DNA of 64,000 nt from Bathynomus jamesi (lineage: Eukaryota; Arthropoda; Malacostraca; Isopoda; Cirolanidae): positions 1 to 64,000 of the forward strand of contig JAJOZX010008810.1 of assembly GCA_023014485.1 (NCBI GenBank), read 5' to 3'. Under the pieces are notes generated by a model. It had not been told where the DNA came from. It saw only the letters and a list, made by a program, of their open reading frames with translations, and made no database searches. How positions within the stretch are numbered: the first letter of the stretch is position 1; the number at the start of each line of letters is the position of its first letter. Positions 20,050 to 31,271 of this stretch are shown here, in pieces. The translations under genes were made by a program, and so were the position numbers.

Positions 20050-20735
20050 CAAGATTTTATTTAAAAAATTAGAAGACAGAAATGTTTCACTGTATTAAAT
20101 ATATTGAAATTTTGGTACACTCACCAAACTTTTATGGATAGATGGGACAATGTATTATCTGGGTATTTTGGTTCTTTATGCGGAGTTAGAGAAGGCTCCT
20201 TGCTCTCTCCTCTGCTGCTTAATGTTTATATTCATGTCTTTATGACTTCTCTTAATGAGGCAAGAGTGGGATGTTATATAGATAAAATGAGGATAAATAA
20301 CTTGGTCTTTTCCGATGATAAGTTATTAACAAGCTCTTCAGTTAAAGGTCTTATAAAAATTTGTGGACTATATTTACAAAATCATGATATTACTTTTAAT
20401 ATTATTAGAACTAAGGTTATGCAATTCCACTCCAAAAGCTCAAATCAAACAGCTAATATTATTTTTCAAATGAAAGGCGAATGAACAAATCAAATACAAA
20501 GATTTAAGTGTTTGGGTCAAATCATCACCAGCTCCTTGAGTGATGACTCAGACATAAGAAAAGAATATCGAAGTTTCTGTGTGAAAACAAACATGATTAT
20601 AAGAAGCATCAGATTCTGTACAAGGAACGCTAAACACACTGTTTTTCGTACTTTCTGCATTAATATAAAAAATGTTCTGGCAGATTCCTAAATTTGCTTT
20701 ATATCAGATCTTTTAGACTGTTTTACTGGTTACAA
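20050..20735 (+). pseudogene. LINE B reverse transcriptase fragment
   Basis: The open frame 20,104-20,484 reads FWYTHQTFMDRWDNVLSGY, CGVREGSLLSPLLLNVYI (palm motif) and NNLVFSDDKLLTSS, where the usual YADD is FSDD: the Asp pair is kept but Tyr-Ala is changed. Downstream, KGE is followed by a stop where the sister copy continues (EVIEEVQEIKYLGQTI). It is non-functional. Confidence 0.8.
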
Positions 20736-21362
20736 TATTATTTTTATTTACAAGTATAAGAACAAAATCATTAACTTACAATGGGTAAATAGATATTTTG
20801 TAACTCATTAAGAAATCCACTCGTATCAGACCAGTAAGAAAACACAGCATGTTATACCTCAATTTAGATTGTCTTCATCTCAAAAACTACCCATTTTCAT
20901 TGGATTGAAATGGCATTGGATTAATAATGGCATACTAATAAAAATCTAGGATTAATTAATGTACATTACTATTGCTTATTGGTTTCTCGTGTGTAATCTA
21001 TGATTAAAGACACATTACTTGTGAGTGTTCAGTTCTTACCACTCATGTATATTATTGATTTCTTTGTATGGTATTGGTATAATACCTTCAATAATGACTT
21101 TGCATTTGTCATATCGATAATGATAATTTAAGATTAATACATATTTTGACTATTAATAATACTTATTTACTTATTTAGTTCTGCGTTTATTATTAATTAA
21201 TAATAACTATCTGTTTTATTTTTAATAAGAGCCCAGTAAATCCTAAAGCTTAAGGGCCAAATTAAATTAAATAAATAGTCCAGCTTCACAATTATTTATG
21301 TCATTGTAAATCGTAAAACCAATGTATTTATTTTAGTATTAATAAAGGTTTATTATTAATAA
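20736..21362 (+). mobile_element. LINE family C 3' fragment
   Basis: It matches 58,100-58,690 closely: TTTTATTTACAAGTATAAGA, CAGACCAGTAAGAAAACAC, TTAGATTGTCTTCATCTC, GAGCCCAGTAAATCCTAAAG and ATTAATAAAGGTTTATTATT. It is inserted in LINE B, whose 3' sequence resumes at 21,363. About 80 bp is deleted relative to the 58-kb copy. Confidence 0.8.
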
Positions 21363-21514
21363 TAATGGGGGTTACCTCCAAGATGCTCAGCTTCACACAT
21401 GTTTACCAACCACAATGTCCCGAAGGTAACAAGACGTGCTTAGTACAGTCTAATGCAAAACACTAAAAACCCAGACAATCCAATTGTCCAAGCTCTTCGT
21501 CAGTCCGTCTTTAT

Positions 21515-22225
21515 GTCTTCTAAACTATGAGTTTCATGGCATGGAAATATTTGTATATAGTTGTACTCAGTGCTTTTTTTCTGGAAAGAAAGGTTCCGAA
21601 ACTCTGCTATAAATTTATTACAACATTTGTCATTTGTTACCCCATCCCACCCCGTGACCATCCAATCCAAAGAAAAGTGTTCTTCCTATTCCTAAAATTT
21701 TGTCATGTAACGCCACCCCCCTAAAAAAAATCATATGAATGAAAATAAAAACCTGAAATTTTCTTTTGCATGTTGAAAATAAAGGGTACCTAAATACCCT
21801 GGTGGGGTGGGGTGAGTTAGTAGTTTAAGAACAAATGATAGTTGAGAATTGACGACTTCCGGTAACGTAAATCAATGATTTGTTCAACTATTAAAAGGGC
21901 TAAATTTGTTCGTCAGCTATTTCCCCTAAAATCATGACTTCCTTTCCGGTCTTTATCAAAGACAATTCTGGCAAGTTTTACCAATTTTACATTCTTGAAG
22001 CATAATTGCTGAAATTAAACTGTTGAATTAACAAAGTTATTAAGATTAATGTTTTAAACCAATGAACTTTTCTAATACACCCCGAATTAATATAACTTTA
22101 TATAAAATTAAGTATAAAATCAATATAGGAATATATGAAAAATATAAAAAAAAACAAAAAAACAAAAGTTCAGAATGTAAAACTACAGTAATTGCTGAAG
22201 GCCAAATTCTTATATACTATATATA
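21515..22225. other. No gene recognised
   Basis: AT-rich, with C-rich interruptions near 21,640-21,720. ORFs of 65 and 83 codons have no motif. Confidence 0.5.
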
Positions 22226-22229
22226 TACA

Positions 22230-23446
22230 CAGGGTGTACATAAAGTCAGGATCTATTTTTGTGAAGCACTTGGAAATTATATTGAATTCAATCATAAAAT
22301 GATAAAGTGGTAACATTTATTAAATAATTAAGAGTAGGGTTCGACGTGACGCCCATCAGTATCCCTGCACAGCTCAAATCGTTCCGCAGCATTTCTAAAC
22401 ACATTCTGGAGCATTTGCGGGGTTATGTTATCTGCAGCAGTTCGTATACGTGTACGTAAGTTTTCAAGACTCGTAATCTTCGTCTGATAGACGTGCGATT
22501 TGATAAAGCCCCATGCAAAGAAATCTAAAGGGGATAAATCTGGTGATCTCGCTGGCCAAGGTCTTTGGTTGCTTCCGCGTCCGATCCAGCGATTTGGAAA
22601 ACGTCCATTTAGATAATCCTGAACAATTTTGGCATAGTGACAAGGAGCACCATCATGTTGATAGACGACGGTACTAACAATCCTATCCCCAATCAGCTGA
22701 GGTTCAAGGAATTGCTGCAACATGTCCAGATAAATAAGCCCCGTAACTGTAGCTTCAGCAAAGACAAAAGGACCATAAACCTTAGATTTTGTTAAACCCA
22801 TCCAGACATTAACTTTAGGTGAGTCTCTTTCCCAATTTTGGACGAAATCATTCGGTCTTTCATCTGCCCAAATTCGACAGTTATGGCGATTTACTTTTCC
22901 ACACGTATGGAAAGTGGCTTCATCACTAAAGAGAATGTTGTCCATTAAATTATCACTCCAGATTTGTTCTACGAGATCAGCACACACAGCACTTCGTTGA
23001 GGGAAATCTTTTCATGTAAATCATGTAAAACCGGCAAATGATAGCTTTTCTTCTGCAAATTAACTTTCAGAATTTTGTGCACAGATGACGTCGGGAGGCC
23101 GAGTCTGTGTGATGCAGCACGAACGGACGTACGTGGCTCCTCAGTGATAATTCCGCGTACTGCATTCACGGTAAGATCTGACATACACGGTCGTCCTGAT
23201 CTTGCTTCATCATTTACAGATCCCGTTCGTTTAAATTTGTTCACCAATTTTCGTATTGTCTTGTCTATTGGCCCCGGCTTATGAAATCTCCTTCTAAACT
23301 TCTCTCTGATGTCATTGTATTTCTCTCCCTCAATTCGCCAAATTACATTGCCACACGCTCTTCTGTATTCATTCTAAAGGCTTGAAAAGAAAATAGAAAA
23401 AAATAATTATTTCACAAAAATAGATCCTGACTTTATGTACACCCTG
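22230..23446 (-). mobile_element. Mariner-type (DUF4817-like) element, nearly full length
   Basis: TIRs CAGGGTGTACATAAAGTCAG and its complement ending ACACCCTG at 23,446, in TA-rich flanks. About 1.2 kb, close to the length of complete relatives. Confidence 0.85.
22328..23372 (-). pseudogene. Mariner transposase, two breaks
   Basis: The start Met is at about 23,372 (MNTEERVAM), soon followed by a stop or frame change. The helix-turn-helix part resumes at 23,247 (KRTGSVNDEARSGRP, SVRAASHRLGLPTSSVHK). After a second frame change near 22,970 the catalytic part is open for 219 codons. It holds LFSDEATFHTCGKVNRHN (first Asp), VYQHDGAPCHYAK (second Asp) and WPARSPDLSPLDFFAWG (third Asp in PLDFF). 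About 42 residues separate the second and third Asp, near the DD41D subgroup. All three catalytic Asp are present. It ends RHVEPYS. Confidence 0.85.
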
Positions 23447-23514
23447 TATATCAGCAAACAACCACATGGTTGTTTGCTATTAATAAGATCACGTGTTATT
23501 GTGTGATTTTACTG

Positions 23515-23523
23515 CATATATAT

Positions 23524-23568
<45 letters not shown>
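23515..23568. repeat. (TA)n microsatellite
   Basis: Interrupted TA tract used as target by the next MITE. Confidence 0.9.
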
Positions 23569-23571
<3 letters not shown>

Positions 23572-23787
23572 GGTGAACCAAAAGTAGGTGGACAGTAGGT
23601 TGAATACGGTTTGTGTTATATTATATTATAACTATGGTGTTCATTATAACTATGGTGTTTGTGTTATATTATATTAAATATTATAACTAAATTTATTTAA
23701 ATTTTATTTTGTATTATAGTATACAAAAAAATTAAATATGTATTCTCAAAATAACGTTATCATTTACTGTCCACCTACATTTGGTTC

Positions 23788-23792
<5 letters not shown>
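23569..23792. mobile_element. Mariner-like MITE, ~224 bp
   Basis: TIRs CACGGTGAACCAAAAGTAGG...GGACAGTA and the right-hand complement TACTGTCCACCTACATTTGG...TTCACCCTA, in TA-repeat flanks. The interior is AT-rich with a short direct repeat (AACTATGGTGTT twice) and is non-coding. Confidence 0.8.
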
Positions 23793-23818
<26 letters not shown>

Positions 23819-23945
23819 GATACACACAGACTGTGCATGGAAGAAGGAACTCTTCTGGGAAAATTAAATCTACTATAGTCTGAACAAGTAATGGTAAATG
23901 ACAAACACTATAGTTTTTTTCATGATGTTAGCCTGACATATATAT
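23819..23945 (-). repeat. Dispersed repeat, partner of 38,820-38,955
   Basis: The reverse complement of this segment (ACACACAGACTGTGCAT, GAAGGAACTCTTCTGGG, GACAAACACTATAG) aligns with the plus strand at 38,825-38,955. Class unknown. Confidence 0.6.
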
Positions 23946-23949
23946 ATGG

Positions 23950-24960
23950 CAAAGACTATGTACTATCAATATAAAAACGTTATCAGAAATATTTCACCTT
24001 GCAACTAACTTTCTTTGAGTGTATTTACTCAATTCTCTCATTTATAATGGCAATGAATGGAGAAATTTACGTATGTCTTTGTTGCTAACTTTTTATTTAG
24101 ATTCTCAGTTACTAAATTTCAAAGCTGACACTTCATCGAGATAAAGACCAAGCATCTATTTGTTGTTTTTTTCAACAGAACCCTTGCTTATTTGATATGA
24201 TGCTGACAATTTTCGAAATTCAGATTAAAAAATACGGTTACTGAATAAATTTTAAAATCAACACAATTTTTGCACTATCCTTTGCTCGTACCTTCACATT
24301 AAATGCATTGGGAATATACTAACTTGTATATCGAAACCTATGGTTGAAGGGTTTATTTGCTTTATTGATTATTCTATTATTTAGACAAGTACTTAGAGAG
24401 GTCACTCGATTACCTTTAATATTTTCTGTAAGCTAAAAACCTTTTACCGCCATGTATTTCGATATTGAAAATACATGCTAGAAGTTGGAAATACAAACAA
24501 GAGAAAGTATATTGAAAAGAATAACTTTTTCGCACCATGCGTACTCTTTCTTATCTCGTGTATCCAGTTATCGTGTGTCCATTAGAGGAAAGTTAATTGA
24601 TAAATAATATGAAACGCTATACTATTTAATTTAATCAACACCATGCATTTTTTTGGAGTTTTTATTTTTTAAATAGAAGATATCTGCAGAAATACCAAAG
24701 GTCTATTTTATTTTAACACCCATTAACTCCAAATAGCTTCCTGTAAACTAAAGACGTCTATTTGGAGGTTTTGATTCTCAAGATCCCCGTCAAGCTTCCA
24801 TTCCATTTTTATCAATGGGGTATCACCCGAGGAATTCTTGTGCTTTGGAACCACACCCGGCCAATGCCTCCTACTACATTTATTTTCCCACAAAAATTAC
24901 TGCTTCTACTAATCACCCTTTAAACAGATCTTTTAGCACTGACGTATAAAAAATAGGAGG
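23950..24960. other. No gene recognised
   Basis: About 1 kb of AT-rich sequence with no long ORF and no repeat match noted. Confidence 0.5.
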
Positions 24961-24961
24961 A

Positions 24962-24964
<3 letters not shown>

Positions 24965-25016
<52 letters not shown>
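24965..25016. repeat. (GA)n microsatellite
   Basis: About 25 uninterrupted AG units. The following 25,020-25,550 holds nothing I recognise. Confidence 0.95.
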
Positions 25017-25017
<1 letters not shown>

Positions 25018-25558
25018 GTATGAGGAAATAATATAAAAGTTATAGAGGGAATGAATGCAAAGAGGGTTATCGAAATGTCTAAGATGTCTATTAAATTTGG
25101 TGCTAAAACCTCTTATTTTACGATATTCATAACTTCTTATTATTCCCGTCTGAATTTTTAAGTCACTATTTTGTTCTAATATACTTGTACGCGAATGATT
25201 CTAAACTTAATTCTGTACCAGTAGTCAAGTTTGTCTAATTCAGAATTCAATTTTGTAGGAAATTAATATCATCCATGAAAGAATTTTGAAGTGGTTACAG
25301 TTAAAAGTTTTAATTTTAAATTTTAATAATTTCTCATGCAAATCAAAAAAAAAAAGAAAAAAATCTCTTATTATAATGGTTATAGGCTCTACTAAATCAG
25401 GATGTTTATGTACCTGTTGGGTTATTCTCTACAACTGGAATAATCTAAGATTTGAATCATGTAGGAACTATGTAAACAATTAAAAATACATCCCTTCAAA
25501 AGCTGAGAAAAATTTCTTTGAAATTTAAGGAAGAATGAGATAAAGTATTTCATCAAAT

Positions 25559-25564
25559 TTTATT
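25559..25564 (-). terminator. Polyadenylation signal of cuticle gene 1
   Basis: AATAAA on the minus strand about 75 bp past the stop codon at 25,640, in AT-rich sequence. Confidence 0.5.
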
Positions 25565-25639
25565 AATATTACGTATAAATATTATAAATTATAAATAGTT
25601 CATTTAATTTTTGTTACATATTTATCTCTTCCTTGAAAT

Positions 25640-27227
25640 TTATGGAGTTGCGTATCTGTTGCTAGGTGGAGGGGCATCATAGCGCTGGCCTTGAGCATCT
25701 TCTAACCTAGCCTTTTCAATCTGAGCAAGAACGAAGTCGGGGATGGGGTGAGGGAATTCTGGGGCTACCGGGAGGAAGGGGGATTCTGGTTGGTATCCGT
25801 TTTCATTGGCAACGAATTTAAGAGTGAAATGTTCTCCATTAGGGAAGGTGAATCTGTTTAATTGAAGAATCAATTAATTTAATTTTCATTTATATATAAA
25901 ATAATCAGTGAGAAGGGGGACCGAAATTGGTACGACACTTAGGCCAACTAATGGTGCCCATTGCACTCCCTCTCGGATTATTATATTACTACCAACGCGA
26001 TCGGGGTTCGAACCCTGATCTCAGTGTCTTCACTTTGCTTACAGAGAAACGGTTTTACCCTCTGAGCTGCGGATTCTCACTTCATTTTTATATAAAATTC
26101 TATTTTACCGACAGTTTTTCTGATATTGGATGTTTAAAATAATTAACTTTGTTAGTTATTTTTAGACCCTTATTAAGACATAATGATTTTATGAGTCTTT
26201 GGTTAAAATAGTTGAAATTAAGACGAAATTGAACTTACGCGACTTCTCCTTGTTGTCCTACGGCACCGTCGGCTTCATAGATTCCACTTCCAGACTCGGA
26301 TCTAACGATACCATCTCCGGTCTCTACATCGAAAGAATAACTGCCAGTTGCATCAGGATGGACTCTGTCGTCCCTAATGATGGGGATGTGGTCCTTTGAG
26401 CCCTTGAAAGAGTCATCGTAAGAAGGACGAGCGGAAGCCAAAGCCAAAAGGCAGACAAAAATTACCTGAAGAGAGAAAATGCAATGAATAAATTTGCAAG
26501 GGATATGAACGAACAGTTTTTAACATTATCCAGGGCACGCCAGGATATTATTTACAAGTAAAAATCCATACAGTGGGTAAAGAAAAATATCCAAATGACT
26601 CGAACAACAATATTTCACGACTGAAATAACTAAGCGGAATCCTAATCAGATAAGTCATTATGCTTTTCCCTGTTGAATATAATTCATTCATAGAACAAAA
26701 CAAAAAAATAGTGGTATGAAACAACTATGAAATTTGATAGTCAACCCCCAATAGTCCATTTAAGCATTTAAGTTTCTTACCATGAAAATAAACATGGTTA
26801 GTAGTGTAATCACTGATTGAATGGTTAAATTACCATATGGGTTGGTCGTCAAACAGCTCACAATTTTGTCACCAAATATTTTTTCTGTCAAAATACCATT
26901 TTGGTTTGAAAAGTTTTCCTGTAACCATAATTTGGTAAAATGCCTGGCCAAAACGTCTGCACCGGAACATGCAAGGAGTTTCTATTCAATAGAATGTTGA
27001 CCAAACATCCAGAAATGTCGAACTCATGAAATTAAATTCTATGAATGAAACTCAGTCAATAAACTCATTAAAATAAGGAGTTTAAAAACATTCATTAACA
27101 TATAAAAAATTCCTTTTGAATTATAATAATTTTTTCTCTAACTGAATCTACGACAAATATTATTTGAATGCCATGAAAGGATTTCAGAAATTTTATATAA
27201 ATGAAAGATTTTCCTACATATGAGAAA

Positions 27228-27273
<46 letters not shown>

Positions 27274-27385
27274 TAATTAAATAAGTTAAAAATTACTTAA
27301 ATAAAACAGTAAAACAGTAAGACAAAACAGAAATAAATAACTTAGTCCCCAAAGCGGAATCGTTTCTCCAACTTACACACTTCAT
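25640..27385 (-). CDS. Cuticle protein with RR chitin-binding domain, 3 exons
   Basis: Secreted structural protein of the exoskeleton that binds chitin. Coding exons on the minus strand: 27,385-27,377 (MKC, donor GTAAGT), 26,465-26,239 (acceptor TTCAG, donor GTAAGT) and 25,853-25,640 (acceptor AACAG). Phases fit and give 149 residues. Residues 1-15 (MKCVIFVCLLALASA) are a signal peptide. The Rebers-Riddiford domain (about 44-102) reads GSYSFDVETGDGIVRSESG, then across the exon junction AFTFPNGEHFTLKFVANENG, then PESPFLPVAPEFPHPIPDF, the decapod-type tail. No break is seen. Intron 1 holds an (AAT)n tract at 27,230-27,275 and intron 2 a tRNA-like SINE. A TATA box lies 66 bp upstream. Splice sites are inferred. 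Confidence 0.88.
25992..26078 (-). mobile_element. tRNA-Thr-like SINE head in intron 2
   Basis: On the minus strand: CCGCAGCTCAGAGGGTAAAA (A-box region), a possible anticodon loop CTGTAAG (TGT, Thr), and B box GGTTCGAACCC. The acceptor ends do not pair well and the variable region is long. It is read as a tRNA-derived retroposon inside the cuticle-gene intron, though a diverged tRNA pseudogene is possible. Confidence 0.5.
26466..27376. other. Intron 1 of cuticle gene 1
   Basis: AT-rich, about 0.9 kb, with (AAT)n at 27,230-27,275. A 63-codon minus-strand ORF at 26,760-26,951 has no motif and is not called. Confidence 0.6.
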
Positions 27386-27450
27386 GTTTGGGTTATTTAC
27401 AAGCTGAACTGCTTTTGTAAACTGTGCTTCTAACGAGTAGCGCAACCCTT

Positions 27451-27460
27451 TTTATATAAA
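27451..27460 (-). promoter_or_regulatory. TATA box of cuticle gene 1
   Basis: TTTTATATAA on the minus strand (then AAAGGG). It lies 66 bp upstream of the start codon, leaving room for a short 5' leader of about 35 nt. The position is as expected for a highly expressed cuticle gene. Confidence 0.6.
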
Positions 27461-27778
27461 ATGCAAAACCATGAAAAAAGTGAATGCTAGTTTCCGTCCT
27501 TGCCTTCATAATTAAAGTAAAAGAAAAAAAAACCCTTTGAGGGGGAGGACAAGATTCAGACAAAAAGCAAAATTACATGAAAATAAAAGCAAGTCCGTAA
27601 TTGAATCTCAACGGCAATAGGCAGTTCCCAATCCCCAGTGTAATGATATCGAGTCATTTTACGGTCTTGGGTTTCCCAGACGACTTAGACCATTCTGTAA
27701 TTAAGAAATTAGTCTTGAAAATAGAAATCTTTTGCGTTAGATTCAGACCTTCGAATATACAGTATATATATGTATATG

Positions 27779-27779
<1 letters not shown>

Positions 27780-27833
<54 letters not shown>

Positions 27834-27840
27834 ATATATT
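27780..27840. repeat. (TA)n microsatellite
   Basis: TA tract with one ATTATA interruption. Confidence 0.9.
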
Positions 27841-28217
27841 TCTCTAAAACAAATTATTGTTATTAATACATTTATTCACGAAAATAGCATAAAAAGTAAT
27901 AATACACACTTTTCAGCATCATTCTGAAGCTTGGCTTTTTTACAAACTTTACCAGCAACATTTGCTAATGGAAAACCCGAAATTATTCTGCAATTTTCGA
28001 AATCATTTCATATTGAAGAAATGTCAAGGCGTTCAATAAGTATTTCTGATCACATCAATTGCCATGTATATATATACTGTATATATACAGTATATAGGAT
28101 GAATTTCACAATTTTAAACACGTGAAATGAATGAATGATGCAAACCCACAAGGAAAAGGAAAAATGATTCCAAGGCCTTTCGTGTATTCGTGTATTCATT
28201 CCCTGACGAGGTGTGTG

Positions 28218-28218
<1 letters not shown>

Positions 28219-28290
<72 letters not shown>
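28219..28290. repeat. (GA)n microsatellite
   Basis: About 70 bp of AG repeat with one GG slip. The following 28,290-28,660 is AT-rich with nothing recognised. Confidence 0.95.
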
Positions 28291-28291
<1 letters not shown>

Positions 28292-28665
28292 AAAACGACT
28301 AATACAGTATATCATAATTGTAGATAAATATTATATAATTTTTATAAAAACGCATTTTAAATCTTTCCCATTATATTGATATTAGAAAGGAAATTACAAT
28401 CGTTTCCTTCCTGTATCCTATTTACTCAACATAACATTCGTATTAAATTCTTTCTCGGAATGGTCATTCTTCTGATTTGAAAGGTTCGTTTCATAAAGAT
28501 TTCTGATTTCTGTCTTACCATTTTTTTTAATTCATAAGCACTTTTTCACATCTATTTCAAACAGTTTTTTTTGAGATGATAACAGAGTAAATAATATTAA
28601 AACCTTGAAAGGGAAACTGACTCTAGTTAGAATTCAGAAAATTTATAATATATGTACAGTATATA

Positions 28666-28995
28666 CGGGTGGCGCAAAAGTGGCGCATCATAGAAATTTT
28701 CAGTGTTGATTATAATATATTGTTTTTGTCTTTTAGGTAGGGGATGGCTGCGAAATTAACAATAGATGAGAGAGTGAGCTTGATTTTAATGTATGGTACA
28801 ACAAATCGATGAATCGGTACAGAATTTAAATTCTGTACCGATTCATCGATTTGTTGTACCTGGTATTCCATACATTGAAACCAAGCTCACCTCTCGTCTA
28901 TTGTTAATTTCGCAGCCATCCCCTACCTAAAAGAAAAAAATATAATATATAATCAACACTGAAAATTCCCATGATGCGCGACTTTTGCTTCACCC
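28666..28995. mobile_element. Foldback MITE made of two mariner 5' ends
   Basis: A near-perfect palindrome of 330 bp with its centre at about 28,829 (GAATTTAAATTC) and TA on both sides. Each arm begins GGGTGGCGCAAAAGTGGCGC or its diverged form. It contains a translatable start, MAAKLTIDERVSLILMYGTT, the N-terminus of a mariner/DUF4817-type transposase. So two inverted copies of a transposon 5' end have been joined tail to tail. Confidence 0.85.
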
Positions 28996-29235
28996 TATAT
29001 ACTGTATATATGAAATAATAATTAAATATTTTATTTTCAATAAAAAAATTATTCCCACAGTTCAAGATTTACGTGTGGATGCGCGTAACATAAATTTGAA
29101 CTTAAGAATTAGAATTTAAGTGCATACATAACAACGAAATTTGAAGCTTCCACACATAAAGTAATTTTAACTAAATAAACTAGAGACAAACGTTTTCACT
29201 GCGGGAAATTCCTGTACAGGTTTATCTGGGGGGCA

Positions 29236-29550
29236 GGGACAATTCGACGTGGCCGACTCGATGCGACCCAACTCGATGTGGCCGACTCGATGTCAGGACA
29301 ACTCGATGTCAAGCCAAGTCGATGCCAGGCCAAGTCGATTTCATTTTCTTTATATATTTAATGTAGGTTAACTGAGTGCCCGGTTAGGTCAACTGTACGC
29401 CCTTGACGATTGGTTAGGTTAAGTTGTGATATTTTCGTTAAAACTAACGAAAATATCCCTTAGGGATATCACATCGAGTTGTCCTGACATCGAGTCGGCC
29501 ATATCGAGTTGGGTCGCATCAAGTCGGCCACATCGAATCGTACCCAACCC
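29236..29550. repeat. Foldback of ACTCGATG minisatellite around a CCTAA-core hairpin
   Basis: The left side has tandem units of the type GTGGCCGACTCGATG / CAACTCGATGTGGCC (29,247-29,335). The right side (29,468-29,545) has the inverted units ACATCGAGTTGTCCTGACAT and CATCGAGTCGGCC. Between them lie one CCCGGTTAGGTCAACTG unit and the GTACGCCCTTGAC / TTGGTTAGGTTAAG / GATATTTTCGTT set seen at 9.3 and 56.6 kb. Non-coding. Confidence 0.75.
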
Positions 29551-30438
29551 TTATCTGGACACAAAGACGTGCTATGAAATATATGAGTTTTGGAGTCTTT
29601 GCATGTATTGAGTTGAACTGGGCACGTCTGTTCATGTCAGAAAATGTAAAGATATTTTGACTGGCAAACATTTGCTATGCCGAATATCTCGAAGTTAACT
29701 ACAGTAAGTTCCCGGTAATCCGCTCCCACGGTATTCCGACGTTTTCTTATTCCGACCCTAGTGATGGTGATGAATGGCTTAATTGTATTTCTTTTGTAAA
29801 AAAGAATTGGGATAAGTATGTATATGTAGAGTACTGTAATTAAGTACAGACAACTCGCGAATCGTCGCACTAAGGGGCGTTCGAGGTGTACGTCGAAGCA
29901 AAAAGTGCAATGATGCGAAGGTCCATTATAATATAAAATAGTGTACAGTGTACTTACCTTAAGTCTTGACATGTACATTAATTAAGGTATGCATAATTGT
30001 GGACGAGATTGTATGTAATGTAAGCTTAGTAAAACATGGTTTGAATCATCGGATGCTGTCCATGACTTCCTTCTTTTTCACATCGGTGGTATAATTCAAT
30101 TTTACACCTTTCTTATGACCACCTTTCTTAGAAATTACATCAGTGGCCATACAGATGAAGAGTATTGAGGCCAAAATTAATGATTGGAAAAGAATGAAAG
30201 ACATTGTTTAATGATGCACAGCGAACAGTCACGCACTACGCGTTCAACAGATGAAAAAGGACTAACATCTGGGGCCCAGAGAAAGGTGGAAGATGGGGAG
30301 TCAGGCATCGCACGGGAAGCCAAGGTGTCATCGTACTCCAGACTGCTATGAGCATCCAAAATCTCAAAAAGGCGGGAAAATGCGAGTGCAATGATGCGAT
30401 GATACAGAAGTGATGTACAATGATTCAGAAGTTATATA

Positions 30439-30829
30439 CAGGGTGAGTCAAAAGTCTCCATACATAGGCAAAATGGTCACTTTATTATGCAATCACTTGT
30501 AAGTCACAAAATATGCTCTATGTGTGCACCATTACACTGAATGCACATGATGCGTTCCTCCCAGTCATGGCAAACGCGCGTTAACACGTCTGGTGTTATG
30601 CGTGCACACGCATCACGAATGCGTTCCTTTAGGTGGTCCGTGTTTTGTATTTTCACCTGGTACACCATGGCCTTCAAGTGCCCCCACAAGTAAAAATCAA
30701 GGGGGGTGATGTCTGGGGACCTCGGAGGCTACTCCACGGGACCACGGCGGCCAATCCAGTGACCCGGAAACTGCTTTTAGTTTTATTATGACCATTTTGC
30801 CTATGTATGGAGACTTTTGACTCATCCTG
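30439..30829 (-). pseudogene. Mariner-type element, deletion derivative (391 bp)
   Basis: TIRs CAGGGTGAGTCAAAAGTCTC and the complement ending GACTCATCCTG, with TA flanks. Minus-strand remains read PPRSPDITPLDFYLWGHLK after an in-frame stop. Then comes the C-terminus, VYQVKIQNTDHLKERI to NGAHIEHIL (30,689-30,504). The N-terminal half and the first two catalytic Asp are deleted. Confidence 0.85.

Positions 30830-30831
<2 letters not shown>

Positions 30832-30894
<63 letters not shown>
30832..30894. repeat. (TA)n then (GA)n microsatellite
   Basis: About 28 bp TA and 32 bp AG. Confidence 0.95.
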
Positions 30895-30895
<1 letters not shown>

Positions 30896-31271
30896 GGTTA
30901 ATGCGAAAAGGCGGATGTGCGACCATTCGGAGTACGAAGACTCGCGAGTTGTCTGTACGCTCAACAAATATGCCGACCCCTTGGTCGATGCAAAGCCGAC
31001 TCCACGGATAATCTGGCGAGTTGTTTGCATTTACATGTACTCTACTTATTTTATACCTATTTTATAATTTTTTATTACATAATAATATTAGATAGTTTAG
31101 AATAAAAATATCAGTAACTTTATACGTGTACAAAGTGTTGAAAACAACAATATGATTTTCGTAATAAGCTGATAAACTCATGATAGCTTACAAGGAGTCC
31201 CCACTATTCCACCTTTCGGATATTCTTACCTTCAGACCGCAGCATTAAGTTGGATTGGTGAGGACTTACTG

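Larger units (their letters stand above)
15800..21510 (+). mobile_element. LINE family B copy, split by later insertions
   Basis: Pieces of one APE-type LINE on the plus strand run in order. They are 15,800-16,137 (SLIKELKTSSSTGVHDLSNE region), 19,428-19,645 (PIVKNKYGDILSSDNYRPL), 20,045-20,735 (palm of the reverse transcriptase) and 21,363-21,510 (3' part: AGATGCTCAGCTTCACAC and CCACAATGTCCCGAAGG). The same protein order is continuous in the minus-strand copy at 47-51 kb, which shows where the insertions begin and end. All pieces are degenerate. Confidence 0.75.
29702..31271. mobile_element. Possible pogo/Tigger-type non-autonomous element
   Basis: Ends CAGTAAGTTCCCGGTAATCC and, inverted, CAGTAAGTCCTCACCAATCC, each next to a TA. 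The terminal CAGTA and short TIRs suggest the pogo/Tigger group. The interior has no transposase and contains a mariner derivative (30,439-30,829), a (GA)n tract and two related segments (GACAACTCGCGAATCGTCG at 29,848; GACTCGCGAGTTGTCTGTAC at 30,940, inverted). Confidence 0.5.

Noticed and set aside
29637..29978. 113-codon minus-strand ORF
   Set aside because: Lies across the edge of a pogo-like non-autonomous element; no motif.
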